A stretch of 5,393 nucleotides of DNA from Microcaldota archaeon (GTDB taxonomy: Archaea; Micrarchaeota; Micrarchaeia; Micrarchaeales; CABMGC01), in the NCBI GenBank assembly GCA_021791075.1, contig JAJYXH010000038.1, positions 1-5,393 on the forward strand, in the 5' to 3' direction. Made by a program: the position numbers and the translations under genes. Below the pieces are notes generated by a model. The model was not told where the DNA came from, did not search any database, and saw only the letters and a list, made by a program, of their open reading frames with translations. Below, piece by piece: positions 1 through 5,393 of this stretch (its first letter is position 1; the number at the start of each line of letters is the position of its first letter).

Positions 1-20
1 TATATTGTTGTCGCACCTGG

Positions 21-28
21 TATTTAAA
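21..28 (-). promoter_or_regulatory. TATA-like box for a gene beyond the left edge
   Basis: On the minus strand this reads TTTAAATA, close to the archaeal TATA consensus. It lies 59-66 bases downstream of the stop codon of the 97-aa gene. An archaeal start site is expected about 25 bases further on, close to window position 1, so the gene it would serve lies outside the window. The core is nearly palindromic, so the strand is inferred from the direction of all other genes here. The rest of the 1-86 stretch shows no reading frame or strong hairpin. Confidence 0.35.
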
Positions 29-86
29 TCTGCCACCGTTTTAGCAGAATTCGCACTGCAATTACGCATTTTGTGCACTTGGGCTT

Positions 87-380
87 TTAGGGATAGTAAT
101 CGACTTTTGCAAACTCCTTTAATGCCTTCAGCGCTCCGTCGATCAGCTTGGCGCCGATGATCCCCCTTCGGGTCTTCTTCCTCTCCCTCCGGAGTTCCTT
201 GAGCTGCTTCTTCTCCGACTTGGAGAGCGAATTGGCATTCGCTATGACCTGTAAGCTCCTGTTGCATACTGCCCTCGGGAACGGAACCTCGGCCTTTCTT
301 TGAACCATCATTATCTGCCTGTCGAGGTCCGCTAGCCTCGACTTGTGCGCAGCAGTTACCGCGCTCCTCTGTGTCTCCAT
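87..380 (-). CDS. Small basic hypothetical protein (97 aa)
   Basis: I do not recognise this protein. It is 97 residues long, soluble-looking, with no signal peptide or membrane span and one cysteine (C39). The N-terminal third (about residues 5-32) looks helical. Residues 53-72 are a very basic, probably helical stretch rich in Lys, Arg and Glu (KSEKKQLKELRRERKKTRR). The C-terminus (about 74-92) is a further amphipathic helix ending in DYYP. This composition is compatible with nucleic-acid or ribosome binding, but that is a guess. ATG at 378-380 is the first start in this frame after a TATA-like box about 30 bases upstream. That distance implies a very short or absent leader, and no Shine-Dalgarno site is visible. 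It follows the 461-aa membrane-protein gene by 42 nt. Third-position composition resembles its neighbours, which supports a real gene. Internal ATGs at codons 24 and 25 are less likely starts. Confidence 0.7.
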   Translation of the reverse strand: METQRSAVTAAHKSRLADLDRQIMMVQRKAEVPFPRAVCNRSLQVIANANSLSKSEKKQLKELRRERKKTRRGIIGAKLIDGALKALKEFAKVDYYP

Positions 381-408
381 GGTTCCTGGTGTTAGTCATC
401 TTTTCTAC

Positions 409-416
409 TTAATAAA
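409..416 (-). promoter_or_regulatory. TATA-like box upstream of the 97-aa gene
   Basis: The minus strand reads TTTATTAA here, inside the 42-nt gap between the membrane-protein gene and the small basic gene. The box centre is about 32 bases from the ATG at 380. With the usual archaeal spacing of about 25 bases, transcription would begin only a few bases before the start codon. A nearly leaderless mRNA would explain why no ribosome binding site is seen. The match is imperfect and the gap is short, so read-through from the upstream gene is also possible. Confidence 0.35.
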
Positions 417-422
417 CGTTGT

Positions 423-1808
423 CTAAGCCGGCTTTTCGTTGTTGTGTGAGGTCTTGTCGCTCTCATCCGCACCGCCTTTTCCATCCTCTCCGGGCTCATC
501 TATCGTATCGCTCTTCTCATACGTCTCTCCGGCCTTGGTGCTCCCTGAATGCTGGTTGGTTGTGGCTGGCAGCGGTGTGTGGCTCTTATCCTCACGGTAT
601 GCATGCTCTTCTGCCCCGGAATGCGCGCCGGAGTGTCCGTGGCCGTTTGACTCCATCGCCTTCTTCCTGTCGTGCTCGTTGGCAGCCATCCTTATCCTTA
701 TCGTCTCCCTCATGTCCTTTGCCTTGAGAATCCCGTAAGCCACGACTATCACCGCCGGGAATAGCACTATGTACGTGATCGGTATCGATGCCGGGGTCTT
801 GCTCGATATCTGCTTGCTCGAGAGCTGGGTCTGGCTGAGGCTTGACGATGCAGGCGCCATGCCCTCGCACACCTTTATCTCATCGGTTATGTTTGCGTTT
901 GTGCTGTTCGCCGCGTAGAAGTAGCTGTACGAGTTGTTTGTCACCTCTTGCGGGGTCACGGCTCCAATGCTGCTGAGCTTTGAGTAGATCTGCGTCGCGT
1001 AGGTCTCGTTGCACTTCTCGAGCATTGTCAAGCTGTCCGCATAGGAGATGTTCGCGCTGTTCGTCAGGTACTGGGCCTGGACTATGTTGTTTATTATCCT
1101 GTTCGCCTGGTTCCTGAAGATGATGAATTGGGTGTTTATGCTCGTGAGCGAGATGTTGGCGTACTCGGACTGGATGTATGCGCCGCTCACGTTGCCTTTG
1201 CTTATGTCGCTGCTGGCCTGGGCTATGTCCTGGTTTGCGTTCGAGAGCGCGAAGCCAATGGTCTCGTTGCATATTCCGTATACGTCGCATGCGTAGTTGT
1301 ACGCGGGCTCCATAGCATTGTACCTGGATGATGTGTAGTTGTAAAGGGTCGCCGTCTCGTAGCCGGTGCTGTTTACGTAGTGCTTTATGGATATGTTGAA
1401 CGACTCCGTGAAGTTGATCTGCGGATACTTTGTCGAGACAAGGTCAACCACTATCGTCCTGTTTATCGTGCCGTTCAGCGCTGTTATCGGTATTGCCGGG
1501 ATGGTCACGAAGCATACGGACGTGCCCTCGCTGGTTACGGTGCAGGGATCGCCGTACATATTTGCCGGCTGGCTTACCTCCTCTGCCGCGAACGTGTGGG
1601 CGCTGAAGTTTCCATAGTAAAGTGAGTATTGCTGTGCAGAGAGTAGGAAGCTTACCACTATCGGGGCCCCGTCGCTGCACTTGAGAGTGGTGGCGTTGGG
1701 CTGCGCGCAGCCCGAGTTGCCCAGCGAGTAGAAGGGCGAGACGGTGAAGGCGCTAGCTAGGAGTATCGGAACCGTACTGACAAATAACAACAGCAGATAC
1801 TGCCTCAT
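423..1808 (-). CDS. Predicted type I surface glycoprotein with His/acidic cytoplasmic tail (461 aa)
   Basis: I do not recognise the family. The N-terminus is a signal peptide: MRQ, then a hydrophobic stretch to about A20. Residues 21-340 form an extracytoplasmic domain with 16 Asn-X-Ser/Thr sequons (first N38, last N306) and eight cysteines (34, 44, 89, 99, 174, 180, 266, 314), which could form disulfides. Residues 185-285 look helical. A Ser/Thr-rich stalk (321-340) leads to one membrane span at about 343-363, followed by basic residues (K362, K364, R367, R371, R373), which place the tail in the cytoplasm. The last 75 residues are low-complexity and rich in His, Gly, Asp, Glu and Ser. No sequons or cysteines occur after the span, which supports this topology. 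ATG at 1806-1808 is preceded by a purine-rich ribosome site. The gene follows the secF-secD-nmd3 operon after 43 nt. By architecture it should be exported by Sec and glycosylated. It could be a receptor, adhesin or cell-envelope component; the sequence does not say which. Confidence 0.85.
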   Translation of the reverse strand: MRQYLLLLFVSTVPILLASAFTVSPFYSLGNSGCAQPNATTLKCSDGAPIVVSFLLSAQQYSLYYGNFSAHTFAAEEVSQPANMYGDPCTVTSEGTSVCFVTIPAIPITALNGTINRTIVVDLVSTKYPQINFTESFNISIKHYVNSTGYETATLYNYTSSRYNAMEPAYNYACDVYGICNETIGFALSNANQDIAQASSDISKGNVSGAYIQSEYANISLTSINTQFIIFRNQANRIINNIVQAQYLTNSANISYADSLTMLEKCNETYATQIYSKLSSIGAVTPQEVTNNSYSYFYAANSTNANITDEIKVCEGMAPASSSLSQTQLSSKQISSKTPASIPITYIVLFPAVIVVAYGILKAKDMRETIRIRMAANEHDRKKAMESNGHGHSGAHSGAEEHAYREDKSHTPLPATTNQHSGSTKAGETYEKSDTIDEPGEDGKGGADESDKTSHNNEKPA

Positions 1809-1810
1809 TT

Positions 1811-1818
1811 TCCTTCCC
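1811..1818 (-). promoter_or_regulatory. Purine-rich ribosome binding site for the 461-aa gene
   Basis: The minus strand reads GGGAAGGA two bases before the ATG at 1808. It matches a Shine-Dalgarno element only loosely and sits closer than the optimum spacing if the last GGA is used. It is nonetheless the only such element near this start, and it directly precedes a convincing signal peptide, so it supports the chosen start. Confidence 0.45.
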
Positions 1819-1834
1819 GCTGTCTGATTTGACG

Positions 1835-1840
1835 AAAAAA
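1835..1840 (-). terminator. T-run after the NMD3-like gene, possible terminator
   Basis: Six consecutive T residues on the minus strand begin 12 bases after the stop codon of the NMD3-like gene. Archaeal RNA polymerase can terminate at T-runs without a hairpin, so this is the best candidate for the end of the secF-secD-nmd3 transcript. It is short, has no stem-loop, and could be only partly effective. It may also just be AT-rich promoter-region sequence of the next gene. Confidence 0.25.
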
Positions 1841-1851
1841 TATGTGTTTTC

Positions 1852-2490
1852 CTAGTATAAATGTATTGCGTACGTATTTCGATATACCCGTTTTCCCTGT
1901 TTTAATCCGTACAGTGTATACGTGGTTATCGGCTTTAGCCTCAGGAAGAGCATGGCCTCGTTTGCTGCCTTCTTGTCGCTTATGTAGACGTCCAGCCCGT
2001 TAGGAACCTCCTCGGTCTTGGCGATGAAGGCGCTCGTGTGCTCTATGTACCTCTTTATCTTCTCCTCGGTCCTCTTCACCCTCTCCTCGCTGCCCCTGAG
2101 CTGCACCAGCCCCTCCCAGTAGCCGCTGGACCTCTTGTAGCAGTCGTCGCACACCGAGTTCTTCTGCTTTATCTCGAACTCCTTGTCTACCAGGATCTTG
2201 TCGTCTCCGATCTTCTCGCCGAGCTCGAGCTTCGCCCTCCTTCCGTCGTACTCGAGAAGCTTGAGGCTGTATCCCTTTATTCCGAGCAGGAGTGCATCCT
2301 CCACGGCCTTCTTTGTGGGTAGGGAGTACCTATGCCCTGTCCAAACCCTCTCACACCTCTTGCATACGGTTATGCCAAGTGTCTGGGGCAGCGAGTTTAG
2401 GAGCTTGTCCCTCGTGCAGTATTCGCAGAACTGGCCGTAGAATCTCGCCTCGTTCTCGGATCTGCTGCACGTGGCGCAGTGCTTAGGCAT
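1852..2490 (-). CDS. NMD3-family zinc protein, ribosome large-subunit factor (212 aa)
   Basis: This is an archaeal homologue of the NMD3 N-terminal zinc region. Four CxxC pairs are visible: C5/C8, C22/C25, C43/C46 and C114/C117, enough for two zinc sites. The last pair opens a diagnostic stretch, CDDCYKRSSGYWEGLVQLRG (114-133), typical of the family. The middle (50-112) is a mixed, charged domain and the C-terminal part (134-212) is Lys/Arg-rich. In eukaryotes NMD3 binds the 60S subunit and acts as an export adaptor. Archaea have no nucleus, and their shorter NMD3 proteins are thought to act in late maturation of the 50S subunit; that role is family knowledge, not shown here. The ATG at 2488-2490 lies inside the end of secD (8-nt overlap), after a GAGGGGATC Shine-Dalgarno-like element, so translation is probably coupled to secD. 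The protein is cytoplasmic, with no signal or membrane span. Confidence 0.88.
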   Translation of the reverse strand: MPKHCATCSRSENEARFYGQFCEYCTRDKLLNSLPQTLGITVCKRCERVWTGHRYSLPTKKAVEDALLLGIKGYSLKLLEYDGRRAKLELGEKIGDDKILVDKEFEIKQKNSVCDDCYKRSSGYWEGLVQLRGSEERVKRTEEKIKRYIEHTSAFIAKTEEVPNGLDVYISDKKAANEAMLFLRLKPITTYTLYGLKQGKRVYRNTYAIHLY

Positions 2491-4093
2491 CCGATCCCCT
2501 CGAGTAGTGCCTGCTGATGATGTGCCCGTACGCGGGCCTTGTGATGAACGCGCCGAGGAGCGCGCCTATGAGCGTGGACTCGGCAAAGCCTATTACCGTG
2601 AGAAGGCTCGTCGAGAAGAGGAGCGGCATCATGGCTATGGTAACGAGCGCCGCGTCTGCCCAGACGATGTAGAAGGCCCTGTTGAGCTTGCTCTTCATCG
2701 TGCCCGACTCGCTGTGCTGCACAAGGAGCTCGTCAGATATTATGATCTGCGCGTCGACTCCCGTGCCGACCACAGCTATCATTCCGGCAACTGCCGCGAG
2801 GTCTATGCCCCCGACTATTCCGAGGATCGAGGCGATTATGAAGAGCTCTCCGAGGGTCGTTAGTATTATCGGGCCGATAAGGAAGAGCTTCCTGTACCTA
2901 ATGACTATGATTGCGGTGACAGATAGAACCGCGATAAGCGCCGCTACGGCACTTATCAGCTCTGCGTGCTTCCCCAAGGTTGGCGGTATTGTCGTCGGAG
3001 CCCCGACTATCACTGGAATAGGCAGCGCACCTCCCCTGAGTATGCTCGAGATGGTCTTTGCCTGTTGTTCCGAGAAGTTGAGTCTTGCAGTCGAGGAGGT
3101 CATGTTTGGTGGTGAAGAACCGGTGACCAAGTACTGCTGGCTCGGGATTCCCTGCGCGATCCCCGGAGAGAGAGTAGGCCCGTATAGAAGTCCTATTGCA
3201 GGCCATATCTCAAGTTCTGCCGTTGATCCTATGCCGCTGGCAGAGCCCTGTGGAAAGAGCACCGGGGTCATATTTGCCGTAGTCTTCGTTACAACCGTGT
3301 AATTGAGCGCCTTGAGATCAGAGACTATGAATCCCGGAGTGTTCTTTGCAAGTATGACCTGGTCATACCTCTTGTTGTTTACTTTGAAGTATTGGTACAG
3401 CGTTGCATTCCAGTTGGATGCATTTGAGCTGATTATCTGGATAGGTATCGACTGGTTGCCCAATGCGGTTGCCTTCTCCAGCAGCACTTGGTAAGACTGC
3501 GGCGTAAGCCCGTACTGTGGATTGGATATTATCGAGTAGTTCAGCAGAACTATCGCGTTGGACGGTCTGTCGAGGAAGAAGTATATCTGCTGGTTGGCCT
3601 GGCCCAGAGTCACCTTTGCAAAGCGCACAGCGGCTGCGGGAGAGACCTCGAAGTTGACCTGCCATCCCACGGAGTTAGACGTTATCGTGAGAGGTGCTGC
3701 CGCAACGGTATCGGTTATTATGCCTGTCCCGTTTACGGCTTCCCTTCCGTTGACTATGCCCTGGAATTGTCCTTGGCTCTCGATTATCTTGATCGTGCCC
3801 TGTATCGTGGCCTGCGATGCGTTTGCGAGCTGGACTATGATCTGCGAGTTGCCCTCCCCGTAGACATTGGGATTGCTGAGCCCGAAGGTCGATATTCTCT
3901 GCGATATGATGCTCGTCATGAGGCTCATGTTCGCGGCATCTGCCGGAGACTGCAGTGCGATGGGGATCTGGATTCCTCCGGCGAAGTCTATCCCCAGGTG
4001 TATGCCGTAGATCAGATCGAGAATGGCGAAGATCGCTACCAGGACTATGAATGCGAGTATCCTCCTGTCCTTTACGTAGTTCATTATGCCCAT
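2483..4093 (-). CDS. secD: Protein translocase subunit SecD, archaeal type (536 aa)
   Basis: SecD pairs with SecF in the membrane and assists protein export through SecYEG. The first span (about 12-31) is followed by the SecD signature LGIDFAGG (33-40). The large extracytoplasmic domain (about 44-350) starts with QRISTFGLSNPNVYGEGNSQ (65-84), matching the family's RV...GVSEP..QG region. It ends with the conserved ILRGGALPIPV (351-361) and a PPTLG element. Five more spans follow at about 379-398, 405-429, 430-447, 474-494 and 496-518. The fourth span carries GTGVDA (443-448); D447 aligns with the Asp implicated in proton-driven function of bacterial SecDF. The ectodomain holds 11 Asn-X-Ser/Thr sequons. 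Six spans and all main motifs are present, so the gene looks intact. Its ATG shares the A of the secF stop (TGATG), implying coupled translation. ATG at codon 4 is an alternative start. The stop lies inside the NMD3-like gene. The order secF then secD is the usual archaeal one, opposite to bacteria. Confidence 0.95.
   Translation of the reverse strand: MGIMNYVKDRRILAFIVLVAIFAILDLIYGIHLGIDFAGGIQIPIALQSPADAANMSLMTSIISQRISTFGLSNPNVYGEGNSQIIVQLANASQATIQGTIKIIESQGQFQGIVNGREAVNGTGIITDTVAAAPLTITSNSVGWQVNFEVSPAAAVRFAKVTLGQANQQIYFFLDRPSNAIVLLNYSIISNPQYGLTPQSYQVLLEKATALGNQSIPIQIISSNASNWNATLYQYFKVNNKRYDQVILAKNTPGFIVSDLKALNYTVVTKTTANMTPVLFPQGSASGIGSTAELEIWPAIGLLYGPTLSPGIAQGIPSQQYLVTGSSPPNMTSSTARLNFSEQQAKTISSILRGGALPIPVIVGAPTTIPPTLGKHAELISAVAALIAVLSVTAIIVIRYRKLFLIGPIILTTLGELFIIASILGIVGGIDLAAVAGMIAVVGTGVDAQIIISDELLVQHSESGTMKSKLNRAFYIVWADAALVTIAMMPLLFSTSLLTVIGFAESTLIGALLGAFITRPAYGHIISRHYSRGSDA
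2493..2501 (-). promoter_or_regulatory. Shine-Dalgarno-like site for the NMD3-like gene
   Basis: The minus strand reads GAGGGGATC, close to the GGAGGTGATC complement of the archaeal 16S 3' end, and ends two bases before the ATG at 2490. It lies within the last codons of secD. It supports the chosen start, which also sits just ahead of the first zinc-binding cysteine. Confidence 0.5.
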
Positions 4094-5250
4094 CAGCTAA
4101 CGCCCTTGTTCTTGCCCTTCACGTAGAGCAGTACCATCGATGCGTTGCCCAGCCACGTGGTTGCAAGGTCGCCGATGAGTCCGAAGAGAACCACCCCGGA
4201 TATCTCGTAATAAGTAGGAACGTATGCGATGAGGGAGACTACGAAGAGCACAGCGAACGACGCTATTGCGGCTCCAGTCATGGTAAGTCCGGTCTTCATC
4301 GAGGAGAATGCGCGCTCCTCCGGAGTGCCCTCATGCCTCTTGAGTATCCTTATCGATGTAAGGACGTCGGTGTCTATCGAGTACCCTATAAGCATGAGGA
4401 GTCCGCCTATGCTTGCTATCCCGAGAGGTATGCCCAGCACACCCATTGCACCAAGCGCTATGATTATGTCGTTTGCCGCACCGAAGATGACGGCTATCGA
4501 TGGTATTATGGACCTGAAGATGAAGAAGACCACTATCGAAACGAGGATGAAAGAGACTATTATTATCTGGAACAGCGAGGAGAGGAAGGTCTTGCTCTGC
4601 TGCACCGTTATTTGCTGGTACGAAGGCGTGCCTATGAACGGCACTATGCTGCGGAGCTGGCTTATGACGTTTTGCTGGTATATCAGGCTGGCGTTGCTGT
4701 AAGAACTCTGCGCGACCGCGGCCATTGAGGCGGGCTCGTTGGCATTGTATGACGGCTTGGTTATGAAAGGCGAGAGCTGGCCTAGTTCATTTGAGACGGC
4801 CTTGTTCATGTTGGCGAGGGAGGAGTTGAGGCCGGCATTCGCGGTTGCAAGCGCAGCCATATAGGTATTGTTGCTGGGCGTTTGCTGCAGCTGTATCTTT
4901 GCGTTGGTAGCGTTTGCAAGATAGAGGTTGTAGCTCGACTGGTTCGAGTAGAATTGCAGCAGGTAGTCGTACGCATTTGAGAGGCTCTGGTTAGCCGCTA
5001 TGGTGACCGTTACGCTTCCAGAACTCACAGATACGGTGGGGGTCGGAACGTGAAGCCTGCCCACTATGGTGCTTGAGATCGCCTGCGGGGACATGGTGGT
5101 ATTGCTCTGGAGCGTTATCGTGACTCCTCCGCTGAGCGACGAGTCCAGGACTATGTGAGTCGAGAAGTACAGGCCGATGACCAGCAACACCAACGGTACG
5201 GCCATGAAAAACTTCAGGTTCTTGTGAGTGTAGATGTTCGGTAAAGCCAT
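4093..5250 (-). CDS. secF: Protein translocase subunit SecF, archaeal type with enlarged ectodomain (385 aa)
   Basis: SecF is the partner of SecD in the membrane complex that aids Sec export. Span 1 is at about 14-31. Spans 2 to 6 are at about 226-246, 249-270, 274-292, 318-341 and 348-376. The archaeal motif GYSIDTDVLTSIRILK (289-304) and the SMKTGLTMTG stretch (317-326) identify the family. The loop after span 1 usually carries an Asp-Phe-X-Gly-Gly motif. Here it reads DSSLSGG (36-42), so the Asp is two residues further out. The ectodomain (about 43-222) is roughly 100 residues longer than I expect for archaeal SecF (usual total about 280-300). It is rich in Asn, Gln, Ser and Ala, with seven sequons and an internal repeat around PFI--PSY. 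ATG at 5248-5250 is directly preceded in frame by TGA, so no longer start exists. No strong ribosome site is seen. It is the first gene of the tight secF-secD-nmd3 operon. Confidence 0.93.
   Translation of the reverse strand: MALPNIYTHKNLKFFMAVPLVLLVIGLYFSTHIVLDSSLSGGVTITLQSNTTMSPQAISSTIVGRLHVPTPTVSVSSGSVTVTIAANQSLSNAYDYLLQFYSNQSSYNLYLANATNAKIQLQQTPSNNTYMAALATANAGLNSSLANMNKAVSNELGQLSPFITKPSYNANEPASMAAVAQSSYSNASLIYQQNVISQLRSIVPFIGTPSYQQITVQQSKTFLSSLFQIIIVSFILVSIVVFFIFRSIIPSIAVIFGAANDIIIALGAMGVLGIPLGIASIGGLLMLIGYSIDTDVLTSIRILKRHEGTPEERAFSSMKTGLTMTGAAIASFAVLFVVSLIAYVPTYYEISGVVLFGLIGDLATTWLGNASMVLLYVKGKNKGVS
4618..4797 (-). repeat. Degenerate internal repeat in the SecF ectodomain, 43-codon period
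   Basis: SecF residues 152-168 and 195-211 align without gaps at an offset of 43 residues. They share V, L, PFI and PSY at equivalent positions (PFITKPSY against PFIGTPSY), with similar residues between. The corresponding DNA segments (4747-4797 and 4618-4668) also show visible similarity, for example both contain TATGAA followed one base later by GGC on the plus strand. The region before each copy is helical-looking and rich in Ala, Asn and Ser. This suggests an old tandem duplication that helped enlarge the domain. The coordinates span both copies and the sequence between them. Confidence 0.5.
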
Positions 5251-5342
5251 TCAGACCAGCTAAGGAATCAGCTTTCCAATCGCAGAAGACAAAAGGATTT
5301 TGTTCCGCAATAAGACTATGGATTATATTGCTTCGCATAAGG

Positions 5343-5349
5343 ATTTAAA
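5343..5349 (-). promoter_or_regulatory. TATA-like box upstream of the secF-secD-nmd3 operon
   Basis: The minus strand reads TTTAAAT at 5349-5343, just after the probable stop codon of the upstream gene. A start about 25 bases downstream would give a leader of roughly 70 nt before the secF ATG. A second AT-rich candidate, CAATATAATC at 5321-5330, would give a leader of about 50 nt. I see no clear operator, riboswitch or stable hairpin in the leader, only a short T-rich patch near 5290-5302. Confidence 0.4.
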
Positions 5350-5350
5350 G

Positions 5351-5393
5351 CTAAGCTATGCGGTAGCTGGCCTCGAAATCCGGCGACTTGAGC
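5351..5393 (-). CDS. Probable C-terminal end of an upstream gene (partial)
   Basis: Reading the minus strand in from the right edge, one frame gives LKSPDFEASYRIA and then TAG at 5353-5351. The codons (CTC, AAG, TCG, GAG, GCC, TAC, ATA) match the third-position G/C preference and ATA usage of the genes downstream. The stop falls immediately before a TATA-like box, where a gene end is expected. Thirteen codons are too few to identify a family, and the two other minus-strand frames are also open for most of this stretch, so this is a tentative partial gene. Confidence 0.35.
   Translation of the reverse strand, partial: LKSPDFEASYRIA

Noticed and set aside
50..82. Short inverted and direct GCAC/GTGC repeats after the 97-aa gene
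   Set aside because: The stems are only four bases and there is no following T-run, so they are not a convincing terminator, operator or attachment site.
2682..4728. Several long plus-strand open frames opposite secD and secF
   Set aside because: They mirror the codon structure of convincing genes on the other strand, their translations look like complements of membrane-protein codons (odd Cys, Arg and Tyr runs), and they lack promoters or ribosome sites.
4991..5338. Open frame of about 115 codons on the minus strand overlapping the start of secF
   Set aside because: It starts in the secF leader and runs out of frame through the first span and ectodomain of a clear SecF. Its translation shows no domain or sensible composition, so it is a shadow.
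5353..5393. tRNA-like T-arm (GCTGG and CCGGC flanking CTCGAAAT) on the plus strand near the right edge
   Set aside because: The loop is nine bases rather than seven, no D-arm or anticodon arm fits before it, and the same bases read well as the end of a minus-strand gene.
1..5393. Mobile element, CRISPR, toxin-antitoxin or defence system
   Set aside because: I found no transposase, integrase, regular spaced repeats or paired small toxin genes. The gene content is a housekeeping export and ribosome operon plus two unrecognised proteins.

Overview
This 5.4 kb window looks archaeal. Every gene I can support lies on the minus strand, so transcription runs from the right edge to the left. The evidence for an archaeon is fourfold: a SecF with the archaeal-type GYS-I-DTD motif placed ahead of SecD; an NMD3-family zinc protein; AT-rich TATA-like boxes (TTTAAAT type) upstream of genes; and Asn-X-Ser/Thr sequon-rich ectodomains. 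Ile is very often encoded by ATA. The enlarged, Asn/Gln/Ser-rich secreted domains and many unfamiliar residues would fit a DPANN lineage such as Micrarchaeota, but that placement is inference and cannot be settled from this window.

Layout from right to left, in transcription order: (1) the last codons of what is probably another minus-strand gene (5351-5393). (2) A 100-nt intergenic region with a TATA-like box. (3) secF (4093-5250). (4) secD (2483-4093), whose start codon shares one base with the secF stop (TGATG). (5) An NMD3-like gene (1852-2490) overlapping secD by 8 nt. These three form a tight, translationally coupled operon. (6) A 43-nt junction with a T-run and a possible promoter. (7) A gene for a 461-aa type I membrane protein (423-1808), which has a signal peptide, a Cys-containing ectodomain rich in glycosylation sequons, one C-terminal membrane span and a charged His-containing cytoplasmic tail. 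(8) A 42-nt gap with a TATA-like box. (9) A small basic protein of 97 aa (87-380). (10) A short leftmost region with a TATA-like box pointing out of the window.

SecD and SecF form the integral membrane complex that assists export through SecYEG. The NMD3-like protein is a ribosome large-subunit factor, so the operon joins a ribosome-maturation gene to export machinery. The 461-aa protein is itself a predicted Sec substrate, but a functional tie to the operon is only suggested by position. There is no sign of a mobile element, CRISPR array or defence cassette. The most unusual features are the enlarged SecF extracytoplasmic domain, which contains a degenerate internal repeat, and the unrecognised surface glycoprotein.
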